From NCBI RefSeq assembly GCF_030182585.1, contig NZ_JARXOW010000001.1:744001-808000 (forward strand): a stretch of DNA of 64,000 nt. The letters run 5' to 3'. The translations under genes and the position numbers were made by a program. Below the pieces are notes generated by a model. The model did not search any database. It saw only the letters and a program-made list of their open reading frames with translations, and had not been told where the DNA came from. This document shows, in pieces, positions 27,321 to 36,702 of this stretch (positions are counted from its first letter, which is position 1; the number at the start of each line of letters is the position of its first letter). Origin of the DNA: Pedobacter faecalis. GTDB lineage: Bacteria; Bacteroidota; Bacteroidia; Sphingobacteriales; Sphingobacteriaceae.

Positions 27321-28271
27321 ATGAAACCGAACCATTTATACACAAGTGTGCTTGCACTGGCAACGATCGTTGTTACGTCCTGCTCCGCTCCGCGGCTGGC
27401 GCAAAACAGCTCGGATGATGATGTTTACAATAGCGAGGCTACAGCCCGGGTTTATACGCCCGCTCCGATCAGGCCTTCCGAAAGTACGCCCTCCGCTCAA
27501 AACACACAACAGAGCGAGGAAACTTATGAAGAAAGTGATTACTATGGAACAAGCGATCCGTACTATGACATGGATTATTCGTCAAGGATAAACAGGTTTT
27601 ATTATGGAACTCCATGGAGAAGCTATTACGATCCATATTTCTACGGTGGCTTTTATCCGTATAGCGGATGGTCAGTAGGAATAGGATTCGGACCTTTCTA
27701 TAACAATTTCTGGAATTCACCGTACGCCGGCTGGGGCCATTATTATTCACCATTCTGGAGCTATAGCCCTTGGGGTTGGAATAGCATGTATTATGGCGGG
27801 GGCTTCTATGGTGGAGGATTTCTTGGCGGCGGATATTATGGTGGCGGGTACTATACAGGCCGCACCACAATCGTTCCTGACTACCGGTCCAGACCATCAA
27901 TCGGTCGCGAGAACGGTGTAGGCGGTACCTACCGCAACGCTTCATCAAACGTCAGACCTGGGGTAACCCGATCAGACGCTAACGGAAACGTGGTCTCCAG
28001 GACAAGCCGCGCCGAAAGATATCGCAACGGAGAAGAAAGCTCCAGCAGGACGCAACGCGGAAGGGAAGCGGCTCCTGGCCGCGTACAGCAGCCCGCTCCT
28101 ACACGTAGTACAGCACCTTCAAGGGAGCGTGCAACCCCTGCGCCGCGCACAGACAGCAGGCCTACTTACACTCCGCCACCTTCACGAAGCAGCGAAGGTT
28201 CTTCGGGAAGAAGCAGTAGTGGAAGCGGAAGCAGCAGCGGCTCTCGGTCATCAAGAGGTGGCAGAGGATAA
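27321..28271 (+). CDS. Gly/Tyr-rich lipoprotein with Ser/Arg-rich tail, function unknown
   Basis: 316 residues in three parts: lipoprotein signal to Cys21 (VVTSC); an aromatic and glycine-rich centre (about 75-195) dominated by Tyr, Trp and Gly with GGG-spaced YYGGGFYGGGF blocks; and a basic, Ser/Pro/Arg-rich low-complexity tail ending SSRGGRG. The composition suggests an extended or surface-associated structural protein. Similar Bacteroidota proteins are sometimes mislabelled vitellogenin. No enzyme motif is seen. It is divergent from proS and followed by a hairpin. Confidence 0.82.
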   Translation: MKPNHLYTSVLALATIVVTSCSAPRLAQNSSDDDVYNSEATARVYTPAPIRPSESTPSAQNTQQSEETYEESDYYGTSDPYYDMDYSSRINRFYYGTPWRSYYDPYFYGGFYPYSGWSVGIGFGPFYNNFWNSPYAGWGHYYSPFWSYSPWGWNSMYYGGGFYGGGFLGGGYYGGGYYTGRTTIVPDYRSRPSIGRENGVGGTYRNASSNVRPGVTRSDANGNVVSRTSRAERYRNGEESSSRTQRGREAAPGRVQQPAPTRSTAPSRERATPAPRTDSRPTYTPPPSRSSEGSSGRSSSGSGSSSGSRSSRGGRG

Positions 28272-28274
28272 GAT

Positions 28275-28309
28275 GTAATGCCCTGCGTATGATGCGCAGG
28301 GTTACTTTT
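28275..28309 (+). terminator. Terminator after the Gly/Tyr-rich lipoprotein
   Basis: Perfect stem CCCTGCG (281-287) / CGCAGGG (295-301), loop tatgatg, extended by GTAA/TTAC, then a short T run. It lies 20 bp before the FadL-like ATG, so the two genes are only weakly linked. Confidence 0.7.
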
Positions 28310-28327
28310 AACCTTGTTTTGTATCTA

Positions 28328-29854
28328 ATGAAAAAATTATTATTATCTGTAGCTGCCTTAGCAGCTGCAACAGGAACCTTATACGGTCAGAGTTATACCC
28401 CAGACGTTTTAAAATTTTCGCAGACCAATTATGGCAGCACAGCCAGATTTAAAGGCATGGCCGGTGCGCAGATTGGTGTGGGAGGCGATATGAGTTCCCT
28501 GGGATCGAATCCGGCTGGCCTGGGGCTGTTCACAAGATCGGAATTTACCTTTACCCCCGAATTTAACGGTATGACGGGAAAGGCAAACTTTCTGAACCAG
28601 AATACTGAGTCATCCAAGAGCGTTTTAAACTTGAACAATGCCGGCGTCGTATTCTATAGTCCCTCCTGGCGAGCTAAAGGTCAGGACACAAAAAAAGGTG
28701 TTATCAGCACGGTTTTCGGAATCGGATATAATCGTAATAACGACTTTGGTGCAGAGTTTTCCTATTTGGGTACAAACCCGAGCAATTCCATCGCAGACTA
28801 TTTCAGGGATGACGCAAATTTCAATTTGCCTCAGCGCCCCGGTGCTGGACCTGACGATCTTCCGGTGAACAGTCTGGGCAGCCTGGGCTACGAGGGTTAT
28901 CTAATTGATTTTGACGAGCCAAACGGACAATTCCTTTCTTCAACCCGAAACAATTCCAACGCGCAATCAGCCAGCAATAGCCAATATAAAAATGAGATAA
29001 GATCCGGTTCAACTTCTGAGCTGAATGTGGCCGGAGCGCTCAATATATCCAACCAGGTATATATTGGGGCAAGTGTAGGATTAGTTAATGTGCGGTATAT
29101 CAGCGACGGTGAATTCCGGGAGTCGGGTTACAACTTTGCAGAGGATGCCAATTATAGTCTGGTTTTCCGCAGAAACCAGGAAACCACGGGAACAGGTATA
29201 AACGCACGCCTGGGTGTGATTTTCAGGCCGGCGGACAATTTCCGGATTGGTGGTACGCTGCAAACACCTTCATGGATGCTTATTGAGGACAATACTTCAT
29301 TCAAATTAAACACGTCAATAGGAACGAACAGAAATTACGATATCGAACCGATAAACTCTTTGTTTACGTACAGAGTTAGAACTCCTTTGAAAGGCTCATT
29401 GGGTGCCAGTTATGTGATTGCTGGAAAAGCTCTGGTTTCGGCCGACGTCGACTATATTGACTATTCGTCTATCAGGTTTTCTACGGATCAAGGTGTGGAA
29501 CCAGGAACTATTGCCGCAGAAAACAGGCTGGTCAAAGACTACTACAAGAGCACAGCCAACTACCGCGTTGGTGCTGAATACAAAATCGACAATGCGTTAA
29601 GTATCCGCGGTGGATACGGCTTGAACGGCAGTGCAATTAAAGGTGATAGTGATTACTTCGCCACGAAAATTTATACCGGCGGTCTTGGGTACAGGGTGAA
29701 CAACTATTACTTCGATGTTGCTTATCAGCACCTGAACACCAACACGGAGCTTGCGCCATATGAAGTGGGTACAGCGGAAAATCCGGAAGAACCCGTAGCA
29801 GACATTAAGACGCAAAGAAACAATGTGTTCCTGACTTTTGGTGTCAGGTTTTAA
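28328..29854 (+). CDS. OmpP1/FadL-type outer-membrane transporter
   Basis: 508 residues from ATG 28328 (MKKLLLSVAALAAATGTLYGQ signal). The N-terminal hatch (GMAGAQIGVGGDMSSLGSNPAGLGLF) and a 14-strand-like barrel with alternating aromatic residues ending NNVFLTFGVRF place it in the OmpP1/FadL/TodX group. Such channels carry long-chain fatty acids or aromatic hydrocarbons by lateral diffusion. The upstream start at 28289 adds a segment that would precede the signal and is rejected. The ligand is unknown. Confidence 0.9.
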   Translation: MKKLLLSVAALAAATGTLYGQSYTPDVLKFSQTNYGSTARFKGMAGAQIGVGGDMSSLGSNPAGLGLFTRSEFTFTPEFNGMTGKANFLNQNTESSKSVLNLNNAGVVFYSPSWRAKGQDTKKGVISTVFGIGYNRNNDFGAEFSYLGTNPSNSIADYFRDDANFNLPQRPGAGPDDLPVNSLGSLGYEGYLIDFDEPNGQFLSSTRNNSNAQSASNSQYKNEIRSGSTSELNVAGALNISNQVYIGASVGLVNVRYISDGEFRESGYNFAEDANYSLVFRRNQETTGTGINARLGVIFRPADNFRIGGTLQTPSWMLIEDNTSFKLNTSIGTNRNYDIEPINSLFTYRVRTPLKGSLGASYVIAGKALVSADVDYIDYSSIRFSTDQGVEPGTIAAENRLVKDYYKSTANYRVGAEYKIDNALSIRGGYGLNGSAIKGDSDYFATKIYTGGLGYRVNNYYFDVAYQHLNTNTELAPYEVGTAENPEEPVADIKTQRNNVFLTFGVRF

Positions 29855-29880
29855 CCTTTCAAGAGAAATTCGATTCTGTC

Positions 29881-29916
29881 AAAGGGGGCGATCGGAAAAG
29901 ATTGCTCCTTTTTCTT
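29881..29916. terminator. Terminator between FadL-like and ubiD-like genes
   Basis: Hairpin with 13-bp arms (29881-29893 and 29900-29912; several G-T pairs) and loop ggaaaa, followed by a T-rich run. It separates two convergent genes. Confidence 0.7.
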
Positions 29917-29926
29917 TACCACATCA

Positions 29927-31738
29927 TCACCAGCGTAGTTCCATGGCGTCTAGTCGCTCCTCCACCGAGGAATCTTTGATCAGCTCCGGGGCATGATGAG
30001 GCTTTTTGCGGGCATCAATGATAACGGGTCCTTCGCATCCCCAATGCTTATCTATAGAAAACGCTTTATGTCCATGAATATCGGAGGCCGGATTGCTTCT
30101 GGTAAACGTCACCCAGACAAAATTATTAATGGAGGCTGCAGCAAATTGTCCATCGTCGCATAAAACCACCATAGCGATTCCTTCGCCAATTTCTGAAAGA
30201 AAAGTACCCAACAACAGGAGTTCCTTTTCGGTTTCGTTAGCACTAACATACGCTGGGGCAGATATTGTCAGCACACCTGGTAACGCCAAGGCAACAGGGC
30301 CAAAACCCGCAGGCAGTCTGGAATGATCCGGCAAGGAAGAAGAAAGTTCGCGGACAGGTTTACCGGCTGCGGCAAAGACTACCTTCGAACCGGCATTAAG
30401 TCCGGTGCCGGTATAATCCAGCGTATCTATGGTAGTCTGGGTATGAAAATGCAGGTCCCGACCAAAATCCACACGACTCAGCATGTGCTGTAAAAATCCG
30501 GAAATGTCGTGCGTACTTAGACTTTTATCATCTTCATGTGCTGCAATGAACAGATATTTCGCCAGACTAAGTTGGTTCTTCCCCAAAATGTGGTTCGCGA
30601 TCGTAAGTATCTCCTGAGGGCGACGCTCCTTTAAAAAAGGGGTGTATCGCTCGCTTCCTATCGCAAACAGCAAAGGGTGAACGCCGGCAGCGTCCACGGC
30701 ATTTACTTCTTTAAGACCATGGATTTCTTTCGGCAGTGCCGATCCCGAAATCTCGTGGATAAGCGCCCCGAAACTGGTATCTTCCTGAGGCGGGCGGCCA
30801 ACTACGGTGAACGACCATATAGCATCCTTGCGATGATATACGTTATGTACCTTCATTAGAGGAAACGGATGGGCCAGACTATAGTAGCCAAGATGGTCGC
30901 CGAAAGGCCCCTCCGGCTTATTTTCGCCCGGCTCAACAGTTCCCGTGATAACAAAGTCGGCATCAGCTGAGATACAAAAGCCCTCGTCATCATAGTAATA
31001 CCTGAACCGCCGGTTGCCCAGAGCGCCGGCAAAGGTCATCTCAGACAGTCCCTCAGGGAGAGGCATCACAGCCGCCAAAGGGTGTGACGGTGGTCCTCCC
31101 ACAAAAATGCTGACCTTTAACGGCTGTCCCTTTGCGTTGGCTTTGGACTGGTGTACCCCTATCCCGCGGTGAATCTGGTAATGCAAACCGACTTCTTTAT
31201 CCTGGATATAGTCATTTCCGCCTAGCTGAATTCTATACATCCCCAAATTGGCATTCATAATTCCAGGCCTATCCGGATCTTCCGTGTACACCTGTGGCAT
31301 GGTGATAAAAGGACCTCCATCAAGTGGCCAGTTTACAATCTGCGGCAGGGCACTGATGGTAGTTTTCTGAAACGTATTCTTAAATAAACGTTGCTGTAAG
31401 GGAATGGCCTTTAGAGCCGCCATAGCTGTAGAAGCCAGCTTTAGCGGCTGTTTAATTGCTTTCATCGGGTCTGAGCGCAACTGAACTAGCTTTTCAACAT
31501 TCGCCAGGGTGTCCCGAAATATAAACCTCGACCGCTCCAGCGTACCAAAAAGGTTTGACACCGCTGGAAACTGACTGCCTTTTATCCTTTCGAATAAAAT
31601 AGCCGGCCCTTGTTGTTCATATACACGAAGATGGATCGCCGCCATCTCCAGATAAGGATCTACCTCTTTCTTAATCCTGATCAAATGACCGTGCCGTTCC
31701 AAATCGGCCACACACGCTGATAAGCTGTTATATCCCAT
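29927..31738 (-). CDS. UbiD family (de)carboxylase, menaquinone-type
   Basis: 603 residues from ATG 31738. UbiD fold: ADLERHGHLIRIKKEVDPYLEMAAIHLRVYEQQGPAILF at the start, GGNDYIQDKEVGLHYQIHRGIGVHQ, GRPPQEDTSFGALIHEI and a C-terminal VWVTFTRSNPASDIHG. The central EGPFGDHLGYYS contains the conserved Glu and prFMN-binding surroundings. These enzymes use prenylated FMN to decarboxylate aromatic or unsaturated acids; menaquinone biosynthesis by the futalosine or related route is the usual annotation in this phylum. A TTG at 31747 is a less likely start. No ubiX is in the window. Confidence 0.9.
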   Translation of the reverse strand: MGYNSLSACVADLERHGHLIRIKKEVDPYLEMAAIHLRVYEQQGPAILFERIKGSQFPAVSNLFGTLERSRFIFRDTLANVEKLVQLRSDPMKAIKQPLKLASTAMAALKAIPLQQRLFKNTFQKTTISALPQIVNWPLDGGPFITMPQVYTEDPDRPGIMNANLGMYRIQLGGNDYIQDKEVGLHYQIHRGIGVHQSKANAKGQPLKVSIFVGGPPSHPLAAVMPLPEGLSEMTFAGALGNRRFRYYYDDEGFCISADADFVITGTVEPGENKPEGPFGDHLGYYSLAHPFPLMKVHNVYHRKDAIWSFTVVGRPPQEDTSFGALIHEISGSALPKEIHGLKEVNAVDAAGVHPLLFAIGSERYTPFLKERRPQEILTIANHILGKNQLSLAKYLFIAAHEDDKSLSTHDISGFLQHMLSRVDFGRDLHFHTQTTIDTLDYTGTGLNAGSKVVFAAAGKPVRELSSSLPDHSRLPAGFGPVALALPGVLTISAPAYVSANETEKELLLLGTFLSEIGEGIAMVVLCDDGQFAAASINNFVWVTFTRSNPASDIHGHKAFSIDKHWGCEGPVIIDARKKPHHAPELIKDSSVEERLDAMELRW

Positions 31739-31781
31739 ACCGTTCAAATATAACCAAAGTTATCAGCTTAGGGATTGCAAG

Positions 31782-32261
31782 CTACTTTTTACCCGCAAAC
31801 GAACGCAGCATCCAGGTTGTTTTTTCTTTAAATTGCATAAACCGGTTCACCATATCGTTGGTACCATCGTCGCCCGCCTGTTCACTGGCTTCCATCAGTT
31901 CGCGTTCCAGTTGAATTAACTTCGACATGTCGTCGAGCACCGCCTCAACCATATCCATGTCTTTCATGCCGATGGTGTCGATTTCCTGTATAGTCGACTC
32001 CTGTATATAATCCGAGAAACGGCTGTGAGGCGGTTTGCCTAAAGTTAACACCCGCTCGGCGATTTCGTCGATGGTCAATTGGGCGTTAGTATAGAGTTCT
32101 TCAAACTTAAGGTGAAGGGTAAAGAAGTTCTGGCCTTTGATATTCCAGTGACAGCCTCTTAATTTCTGATAATGAATATGATAGTTAGCAAGATATTCAT
32201 TCAGCATGTCTACGACAGGCTTTACCTCTTTTTCATTTAAACTGATTTCTTTTGGGTCCAT
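31782..32261 (-). CDS. dps: Dps-type DNA-protection ferritin
   Basis: 159 residues, single ferritin-like four-helix bundle with the Dps short helix (RFSDYIQESTIQE). The inter-subunit ferroxidase residues keep Dps spacing exactly: His38 (GCHWN), His50, Asp65 and Glu69. It forms a 12-mer that oxidises iron with hydrogen peroxide and binds or shields DNA. It lies 43 bp upstream of the minus-strand ubiD-like gene, so the two may be co-transcribed. A long inverted repeat in the upstream region could carry regulation. Confidence 0.94.
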   Translation of the reverse strand: MDPKEISLNEKEVKPVVDMLNEYLANYHIHYQKLRGCHWNIKGQNFFTLHLKFEELYTNAQLTIDEIAERVLTLGKPPHSRFSDYIQESTIQEIDTIGMKDMDMVEAVLDDMSKLIQLERELMEASEQAGDDGTNDMVNRFMQFKEKTTWMLRSFAGKK

Positions 32262-32375
32262 GGCTTAATATTCATTATTTTGGCAAAATACCATATTGCA
32301 TGTCACAACAACTATTGTGCCGATCAGAGGCGTTCGGCTGGCATACAATAGTGTTTAACAAACGACGTTAATATA

Positions 32376-32406
32376 TACGATTTCGAAGGCTTGCTTTTAA
32401 ATCGTA
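32376..32406. promoter_or_regulatory. Inverted repeat between dps and the LysM gene
   Basis: Perfect 8-bp arms TACGATTT (32376-32383) and AAATCGTA (32399-32406), 15 bp apart, 115 bp upstream of dps and 33 bp upstream of the LysM gene. Operator or hairpin; no factor can be named. Confidence 0.35.
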
Positions 32407-32438
32407 TTTTTACGACACATCATTACAGGGAAGATTGA

Positions 32439-33524
32439 ATGTATAGATATTATATAATTGCTGCTATAGCGTTATCGCTTAACATAGCCGATGCCTCAGC
32501 AGCCGGTAAACGCGATTCCATAGGAGTAGAAAATTATAACGGTAAAAAACTCATTGTGCACCAGGTGGTGGCAAAAGACACTTATTATTCCATAGCGCGA
32601 AGGTATAAGGTTAACCCAAAAGACGTTTTAAATTTCAACGACAGCAAATTTTTGCAGGTCGGTGTGCTCATTAAGGTACCTACAGATCTGCCATTTGAAA
32701 GTACTGCGCCAACGGCGACAGGAGCGCCTGGCTCCGAGGTAGCTGGCGACCAAACATCTGGAACCATTGAACATGTTGTTCAGCGGAAGGAGAATCTCAA
32801 TATGCTTGCCGAGCGTTATGGCACCACGGTCAACGAAATTAAGCGTATTAATAATCTAAGGTCCATTAACCTTCAGATCGGCCAGATTCTAAAAATGCCG
32901 GCCGGTTCTACAGCGCCCGAACCTCCTGTGAGTTCCTCAGCTTCTTCGCCATCGGTTACGCCTTCCAACCCTTCAGAAGAACTTATCGTACATACGGTTG
33001 CCTCCAATGAAACGATATATTCCATAGCTACGCGTTATAAGCTGAGTATCGACCAGTTGAAGGCTAAAAACAATTTAACAAGCAGTTCATTGCGTGTTGG
33101 ACAAAGACTCTTAATTAAGGGAGAATATCCTGCTGTGCCAGTTCCGGAACCTGCAACTGCGTCAGACACGCTTAATTCTATTACCGATCCCAAGCTGCGC
33201 TATCCGGCAAGCCGTTATGGATTAAATCAAATTGATGAAAAAGGTACTGGAGTGTGGATAGCAGACGCTGATCTCGACCCGACTAAAATGCTGGTGCTGC
33301 ATCGGAACGCACCCATAGGGGGAATTATCAAAATAACAAACCCCATGACCAACAGGTCCACTTTTGCCAAAGTGGTAGGTAAATTCACTGAAAATGAGTC
33401 GACGAAAGACGTGATTATCGTGATGACCAAAGCTGTGGCCGACGCGCTTGGAGCATTGGATAAAAGATTTTATTGTAACCTGACTTACGGAGCTTCCGAA
33501 GTTACTCATGAGGAAGAGCAATAA
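32439..33524 (+). CDS. LysM-repeat secreted protein with C-terminal DPBB-like domain
   Basis: 361 residues. Signal peptide (YYIIAAIALSLNIADASA), then three LysM modules at about 36-80, 109-153 and 184-228 (each with TYYSIARRY, NMLAERYG or TIYSIATRY and an NNL.S..L..GQ.L.. end), separated by Ser/Pro linkers. The final about 100 residues (GTGVWIADADLDPTKMLVLHRNAPIGGIIKITNP) look like a double-psi beta-barrel related to RlpA. It probably binds peptidoglycan in the periplasm. The last 17 bp overlap the uridine kinase gene. Confidence 0.88.
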   Translation: MYRYYIIAAIALSLNIADASAAGKRDSIGVENYNGKKLIVHQVVAKDTYYSIARRYKVNPKDVLNFNDSKFLQVGVLIKVPTDLPFESTAPTATGAPGSEVAGDQTSGTIEHVVQRKENLNMLAERYGTTVNEIKRINNLRSINLQIGQILKMPAGSTAPEPPVSSSASSPSVTPSNPSEELIVHTVASNETIYSIATRYKLSIDQLKAKNNLTSSSLRVGQRLLIKGEYPAVPVPEPATASDTLNSITDPKLRYPASRYGLNQIDEKGTGVWIADADLDPTKMLVLHRNAPIGGIIKITNPMTNRSTFAKVVGKFTENESTKDVIIVMTKAVADALGALDKRFYCNLTYGASEVTHEEEQ

Positions 33525-34155
33525 ACCTTTTATCATCGGAATAGCAGGGGGAAGCGGCTCGGGCAAGACCTTCTTTCTAAAATCCTTTCTTAATCATTTC
33601 AAACCAGGTGAAGTAACGCTGGTGTCTCAGGACGACTACTACATTGACGCGGGGGTGATGTCTATGGAAGAGAACAAGCTTTTTAATTTTGATCTTCCTT
33701 CAGCTATAGACCATAAGCAATTTGTCCATGACATCAGCAAGCTGGTTCACGGTGAGATCGTTTATAAAAAGGAATACAACTTTAACAATCCCCTTGCAGT
33801 TGTGAAGACCCTCGAAATCAAACCTGCACCGGTACTCATCATTGAAGGCTTGTTCATACTCCATTTTCAGGATATCGCCGCCTTGCTAGATCACTCTATC
33901 TTTATCGAAGCCAAAGGGTCCGTAGCACTGCAACGCAGGATCAGTCGCGATGATGTTGAACGAGGTTACCCAAAAGAGGATGTGCTTTATAAATGGCACA
34001 ATCACGTAGTTCCGGCCTACAGGGAATATCTTCTTCCGTACAAGTCGTCCTGCCATAGAATTGTCGTAAACAATGATAATACGCCGGAAAAAATCATTGA
34101 GCTAACAGACGCGATCTGCAGGGAGCTCAAGCTGCAACAGCTAGATAACTGTTAA
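33508..34155 (+). CDS. udk: Uridine kinase
   Basis: 215 residues, P-loop kinase of the uridine kinase/PRK family: Walker A IAGGSGSGKT, then VSQDDYYID and NFDLPSAIDH, typical of Udk, followed by VLIIEGLFILHF and a lid with RRISRDDVERGY. It phosphorylates uridine/cytidine in pyrimidine salvage. It overlaps the LysM gene by 17 bp and the convergent scoB stop by 4 bp. Confidence 0.9.
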   Translation: MRKSNKPFIIGIAGGSGSGKTFFLKSFLNHFKPGEVTLVSQDDYYIDAGVMSMEENKLFNFDLPSAIDHKQFVHDISKLVHGEIVYKKEYNFNNPLAVVKTLEIKPAPVLIIEGLFILHFQDIAALLDHSIFIEAKGSVALQRRISRDDVERGYPKEDVLYKWHNHVVPAYREYLLPYKSSCHRIVVNNDNTPEKIIELTDAICRELKLQQLDNC

Positions 34156-34814
34156 TCATTCAGCTGCATTTCCGGCACGTCAGCATCCGCGAATAGTTTG
34201 CCTGCTGTCGCATCACGGATATAATCCAGGCCAACACCTGGCGCCCGCTCAAGCAGTTTAAATCCTCCCGAGGGCAAAATATCCAATACGGCCAGTTCGG
34301 TAACCACCTTTTTAATGCAACGCACGCCAGTAAGCGGCAAGGTGCACTCCTTTAATAATTTGCTCTCTCCGGCTTTGTTAATATGCTGCATAGCAACAAT
34401 AATATTTTTCGCAGATGCTACCAGGTCCATCGCCCCCCCCATCCCTTTCACCATCTTTCCTGGAATTTTCCAGTTGGCAATATCACCATTTTCTGAAACC
34501 TCCATCGCACCCAGGATCGTTAGGTCTATTTTCTGACTTCTGATCATTCCAAAACTTAAAGCAGAATCAAATACGGCCGATCCGGGCAAAGTGGTTATTG
34601 TTTGCTTGCCGGCATTGATCAGATCGGCGTCTTCCTCGCCTTCCAGGGGAAACGGACCCATACCCAGAAGGCCATTTTCCGACTGGAGTACAACATTTAT
34701 TCCCTGAGGTATATAATTGGCCACCAAAGTCGGAATACCAATACCCAGATTTACATAGTAGCCATCCTGCAGCTCTTTGGCAATTCGCTTTGCGATACCG
34801 TTCTTATCCAGCAT
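34152..34814 (-). CDS. scoB: 3-oxoacid CoA-transferase subunit B
   Basis: 220 residues, CoA-transferase family I beta subunit. VNLGIGIPTLVANYI and the catalytic Glu46 in SENGLLGMGPFP, which carries the covalent glutamyl-CoA. KMVKGMGGAMDLV and the LPLTGVRCIKKVVTELAVLDI signature follow. With ScoA it moves CoA between succinyl-CoA and acetoacetate-type acids; exact acid not determined. It starts one base after the scoA stop. Confidence 0.94.
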   Translation of the reverse strand: MLDKNGIAKRIAKELQDGYYVNLGIGIPTLVANYIPQGINVVLQSENGLLGMGPFPLEGEEDADLINAGKQTITTLPGSAVFDSALSFGMIRSQKIDLTILGAMEVSENGDIANWKIPGKMVKGMGGAMDLVASAKNIIVAMQHINKAGESKLLKECTLPLTGVRCIKKVVTELAVLDILPSGGFKLLERAPGVGLDYIRDATAGKLFADADVPEMQLND

Positions 34815-34815
34815 A

Positions 34816-35517
34816 TTATTTCTCTGATCTTACTGTTCTTTGCTCAATTCTTTTTTCGTACGCAGCACCTTGAAAGATGCGGTGGACATATACACCTGGT
34901 GTATGGATCTGGTCCGGATCAAGTTCGCCCGTTTCTACAAGCTCTTCCACTTCGGCAATGGTGATCTTGCCTGCCATGGCCATAACAGGATTAAAATTTC
35001 TGCTTGTATACCGGTAAATCAGATTCCCTGCCTTGTCCCCTTTCCAGGCCTTCACTAAGGCAAAGTCTGCTTCAAATGCGTACTCCATAAGGTAGTCTTT
35101 GCCGTTAAAGTTGCGAATTTCCTTCCCTTCCGCCACCTCGGTGCCCACGCCCGCTGGGGTAAAAATGGCGGGCATCCCATAGCCGGCAGCCATACACCGT
35201 GTGGCCAGGGTACCCTGAGGAATCAGTTCCACTTCAAGTTCTCCGCTCAACAATTGTCTTTCAAACTCCGCATTCTCGCCTACATAAGAAGCAATCATTT
35301 TCCTCACCTGGCGCTCTTTCAACATCAAACCAATACCAAAATCATCTACCCCCGCATTGTTGGATATGCAGATCAGATCTTTCACGCCCTTTTTTACGAG
35401 GGCAGCGATACAATTCTCGGGGATACCGCAGAGTCCGAACCCGCCAAGCATGAGCGTGGTGCCATCTTCGATATCGCGGATGGCCTCATCAGCTCCTGAA
35501 ACAACCTTATTAATCAT
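34816..35517 (-). CDS. scoA: 3-oxoacid CoA-transferase subunit A
   Basis: 233 residues, CoA-transferase family I alpha subunit. DGTTLMLGGFGLCGIPENCIAAL at the N-terminus and the GGxGxxG-like glycine region, SNNAGVDDFGIGLML and FTPAGVGTEVAEGKEIRNFNGKDYLME. Partner of scoB, one base apart, so subunits are made together. The thiolase at 17 kb could supply or consume its acetoacetyl-CoA product. Confidence 0.94.
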   Translation of the reverse strand: MINKVVSGADEAIRDIEDGTTLMLGGFGLCGIPENCIAALVKKGVKDLICISNNAGVDDFGIGLMLKERQVRKMIASYVGENAEFERQLLSGELEVELIPQGTLATRCMAAGYGMPAIFTPAGVGTEVAEGKEIRNFNGKDYLMEYAFEADFALVKAWKGDKAGNLIYRYTSRNFNPVMAMAGKITIAEVEELVETGELDPDQIHTPGVYVHRIFQGAAYEKRIEQRTVRSEK

Positions 35518-35568
35518 TTTAAAATACTTTGACTGCTAAAGTATATGATATTCTTTATTCGAACCAAG

Positions 35569-36657
35569 TTATTTGCCCACTTCTATAATTTTGTCGGCGT
35601 TTCCGTTACTGCTGGCGATGTAAACCTTCCCGTCTGGCGAACTGCAGATCGCCCGTAGCCGGCCGTATGCATTCACGAAGTACTCCTGTGTATCCACTAT
35701 TTTATCACCGGCTTCATTAAGTGTTAATTGCAACATCTTCGATCCCTTGAGGGTAACAAGTAAAAGCGCATTTCGCCATTGCGGAATATAATCAGAGTTA
35801 TAGTACAACAGACCGCACACCGCAATCGTCGGTGTCCATGCCATAATGGGCTCAGCCACATTATTGGCGGTGCAAAAACCGCCTTCATTACTTTTGTCGC
35901 AATAACCTTCTACGTTTGGCCATCCATAGTTGGCTCCTTTGCCGATTATATTAATTTCGTCATCATTGTTTGGTCCGTGCTCTGATGCATATATGCGCCC
36001 GTTCCCCTCGGTCAGCCCTTGCGGATTACGGTGCCCTAACGTCCATACAGGGCTTCCGGCAACAGGATTATCTGAGGGAATAGACCCATCAAGGTTGAAT
36101 CTCAATATCTTACCCGATAAACTCTGAATATTCTGCGCAGCCGCTCCGTTACCTGCGTCGCCGGTAGTCACCAGCAGCTTTTGGTCCGACGTGATCAGCA
36201 GTCTTGAACCGTTATGAACTGATCCGGCCGGAATACCGTCGATAACGACCGACGGCGATGTGAGTGTGTTATTATGGTATACAAAACGCACGACTTTTTC
36301 GCGGTAGGGAGATCCGTAGTTATAAACCAGGTATACCCACGGTGTTGTGCTAAATTGAGGGTGCAGAGCCATTCCAAGCAATCCTCCCTCTCCGGTAGCA
36401 ACAACATCGGTTAACGTATAAACCAATGAAACTGCGCCCGACTGCACATTCACCCTGCTGATTTTACCCGAACGCTCCGTAACCCATAGATGGTCATCCG
36501 GGCCATATATCATTTCCCATACATGCGACAAGCCGCTGCTAACAACACGGGTTTTAATTTCTGCATCAGGCAATTCCTCCACAGGGCCTGGAGATTTGCT
36601 TTTCTTACATCCAAGGACACAAAACGACACCAGAAGTAAAATAACAAGCTGTTTCAT
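35569..36657 (-). CDS. PQQ-dependent sugar (Gdh/sorbosone) dehydrogenase-like lipoprotein
   Basis: 362 residues, lipoprotein with Cys17 (FCVLGC). Six-bladed propeller with the GSDH landmarks LSHVWEMIYGPDDHLWVTERSGKISRV, GEGGLLGMALHPQF, LLVTTGDAGN, GHRNPQGLT, EHGPNNDDEINII and ANYGWPNVEGY. Such proteins oxidise aldoses in the periplasm using PQQ, but many members of this family have unknown substrates and no PQQ biosynthesis gene is visible here. A separate small transcription unit. Confidence 0.88.
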   Translation of the reverse strand: MKQLVILLLVSFCVLGCKKSKSPGPVEELPDAEIKTRVVSSGLSHVWEMIYGPDDHLWVTERSGKISRVNVQSGAVSLVYTLTDVVATGEGGLLGMALHPQFSTTPWVYLVYNYGSPYREKVVRFVYHNNTLTSPSVVIDGIPAGSVHNGSRLLITSDQKLLVTTGDAGNGAAAQNIQSLSGKILRFNLDGSIPSDNPVAGSPVWTLGHRNPQGLTEGNGRIYASEHGPNNDDEINIIGKGANYGWPNVEGYCDKSNEGGFCTANNVAEPIMAWTPTIAVCGLLYYNSDYIPQWRNALLLVTLKGSKMLQLTLNEAGDKIVDTQEYFVNAYGRLRAICSSPDGKVYIASSNGNADKIIEVGK

Positions 36658-36702
36658 AACACTTTATTTGCTATAAAAAACAACCTGAAATTGAATATGT
36701 TT

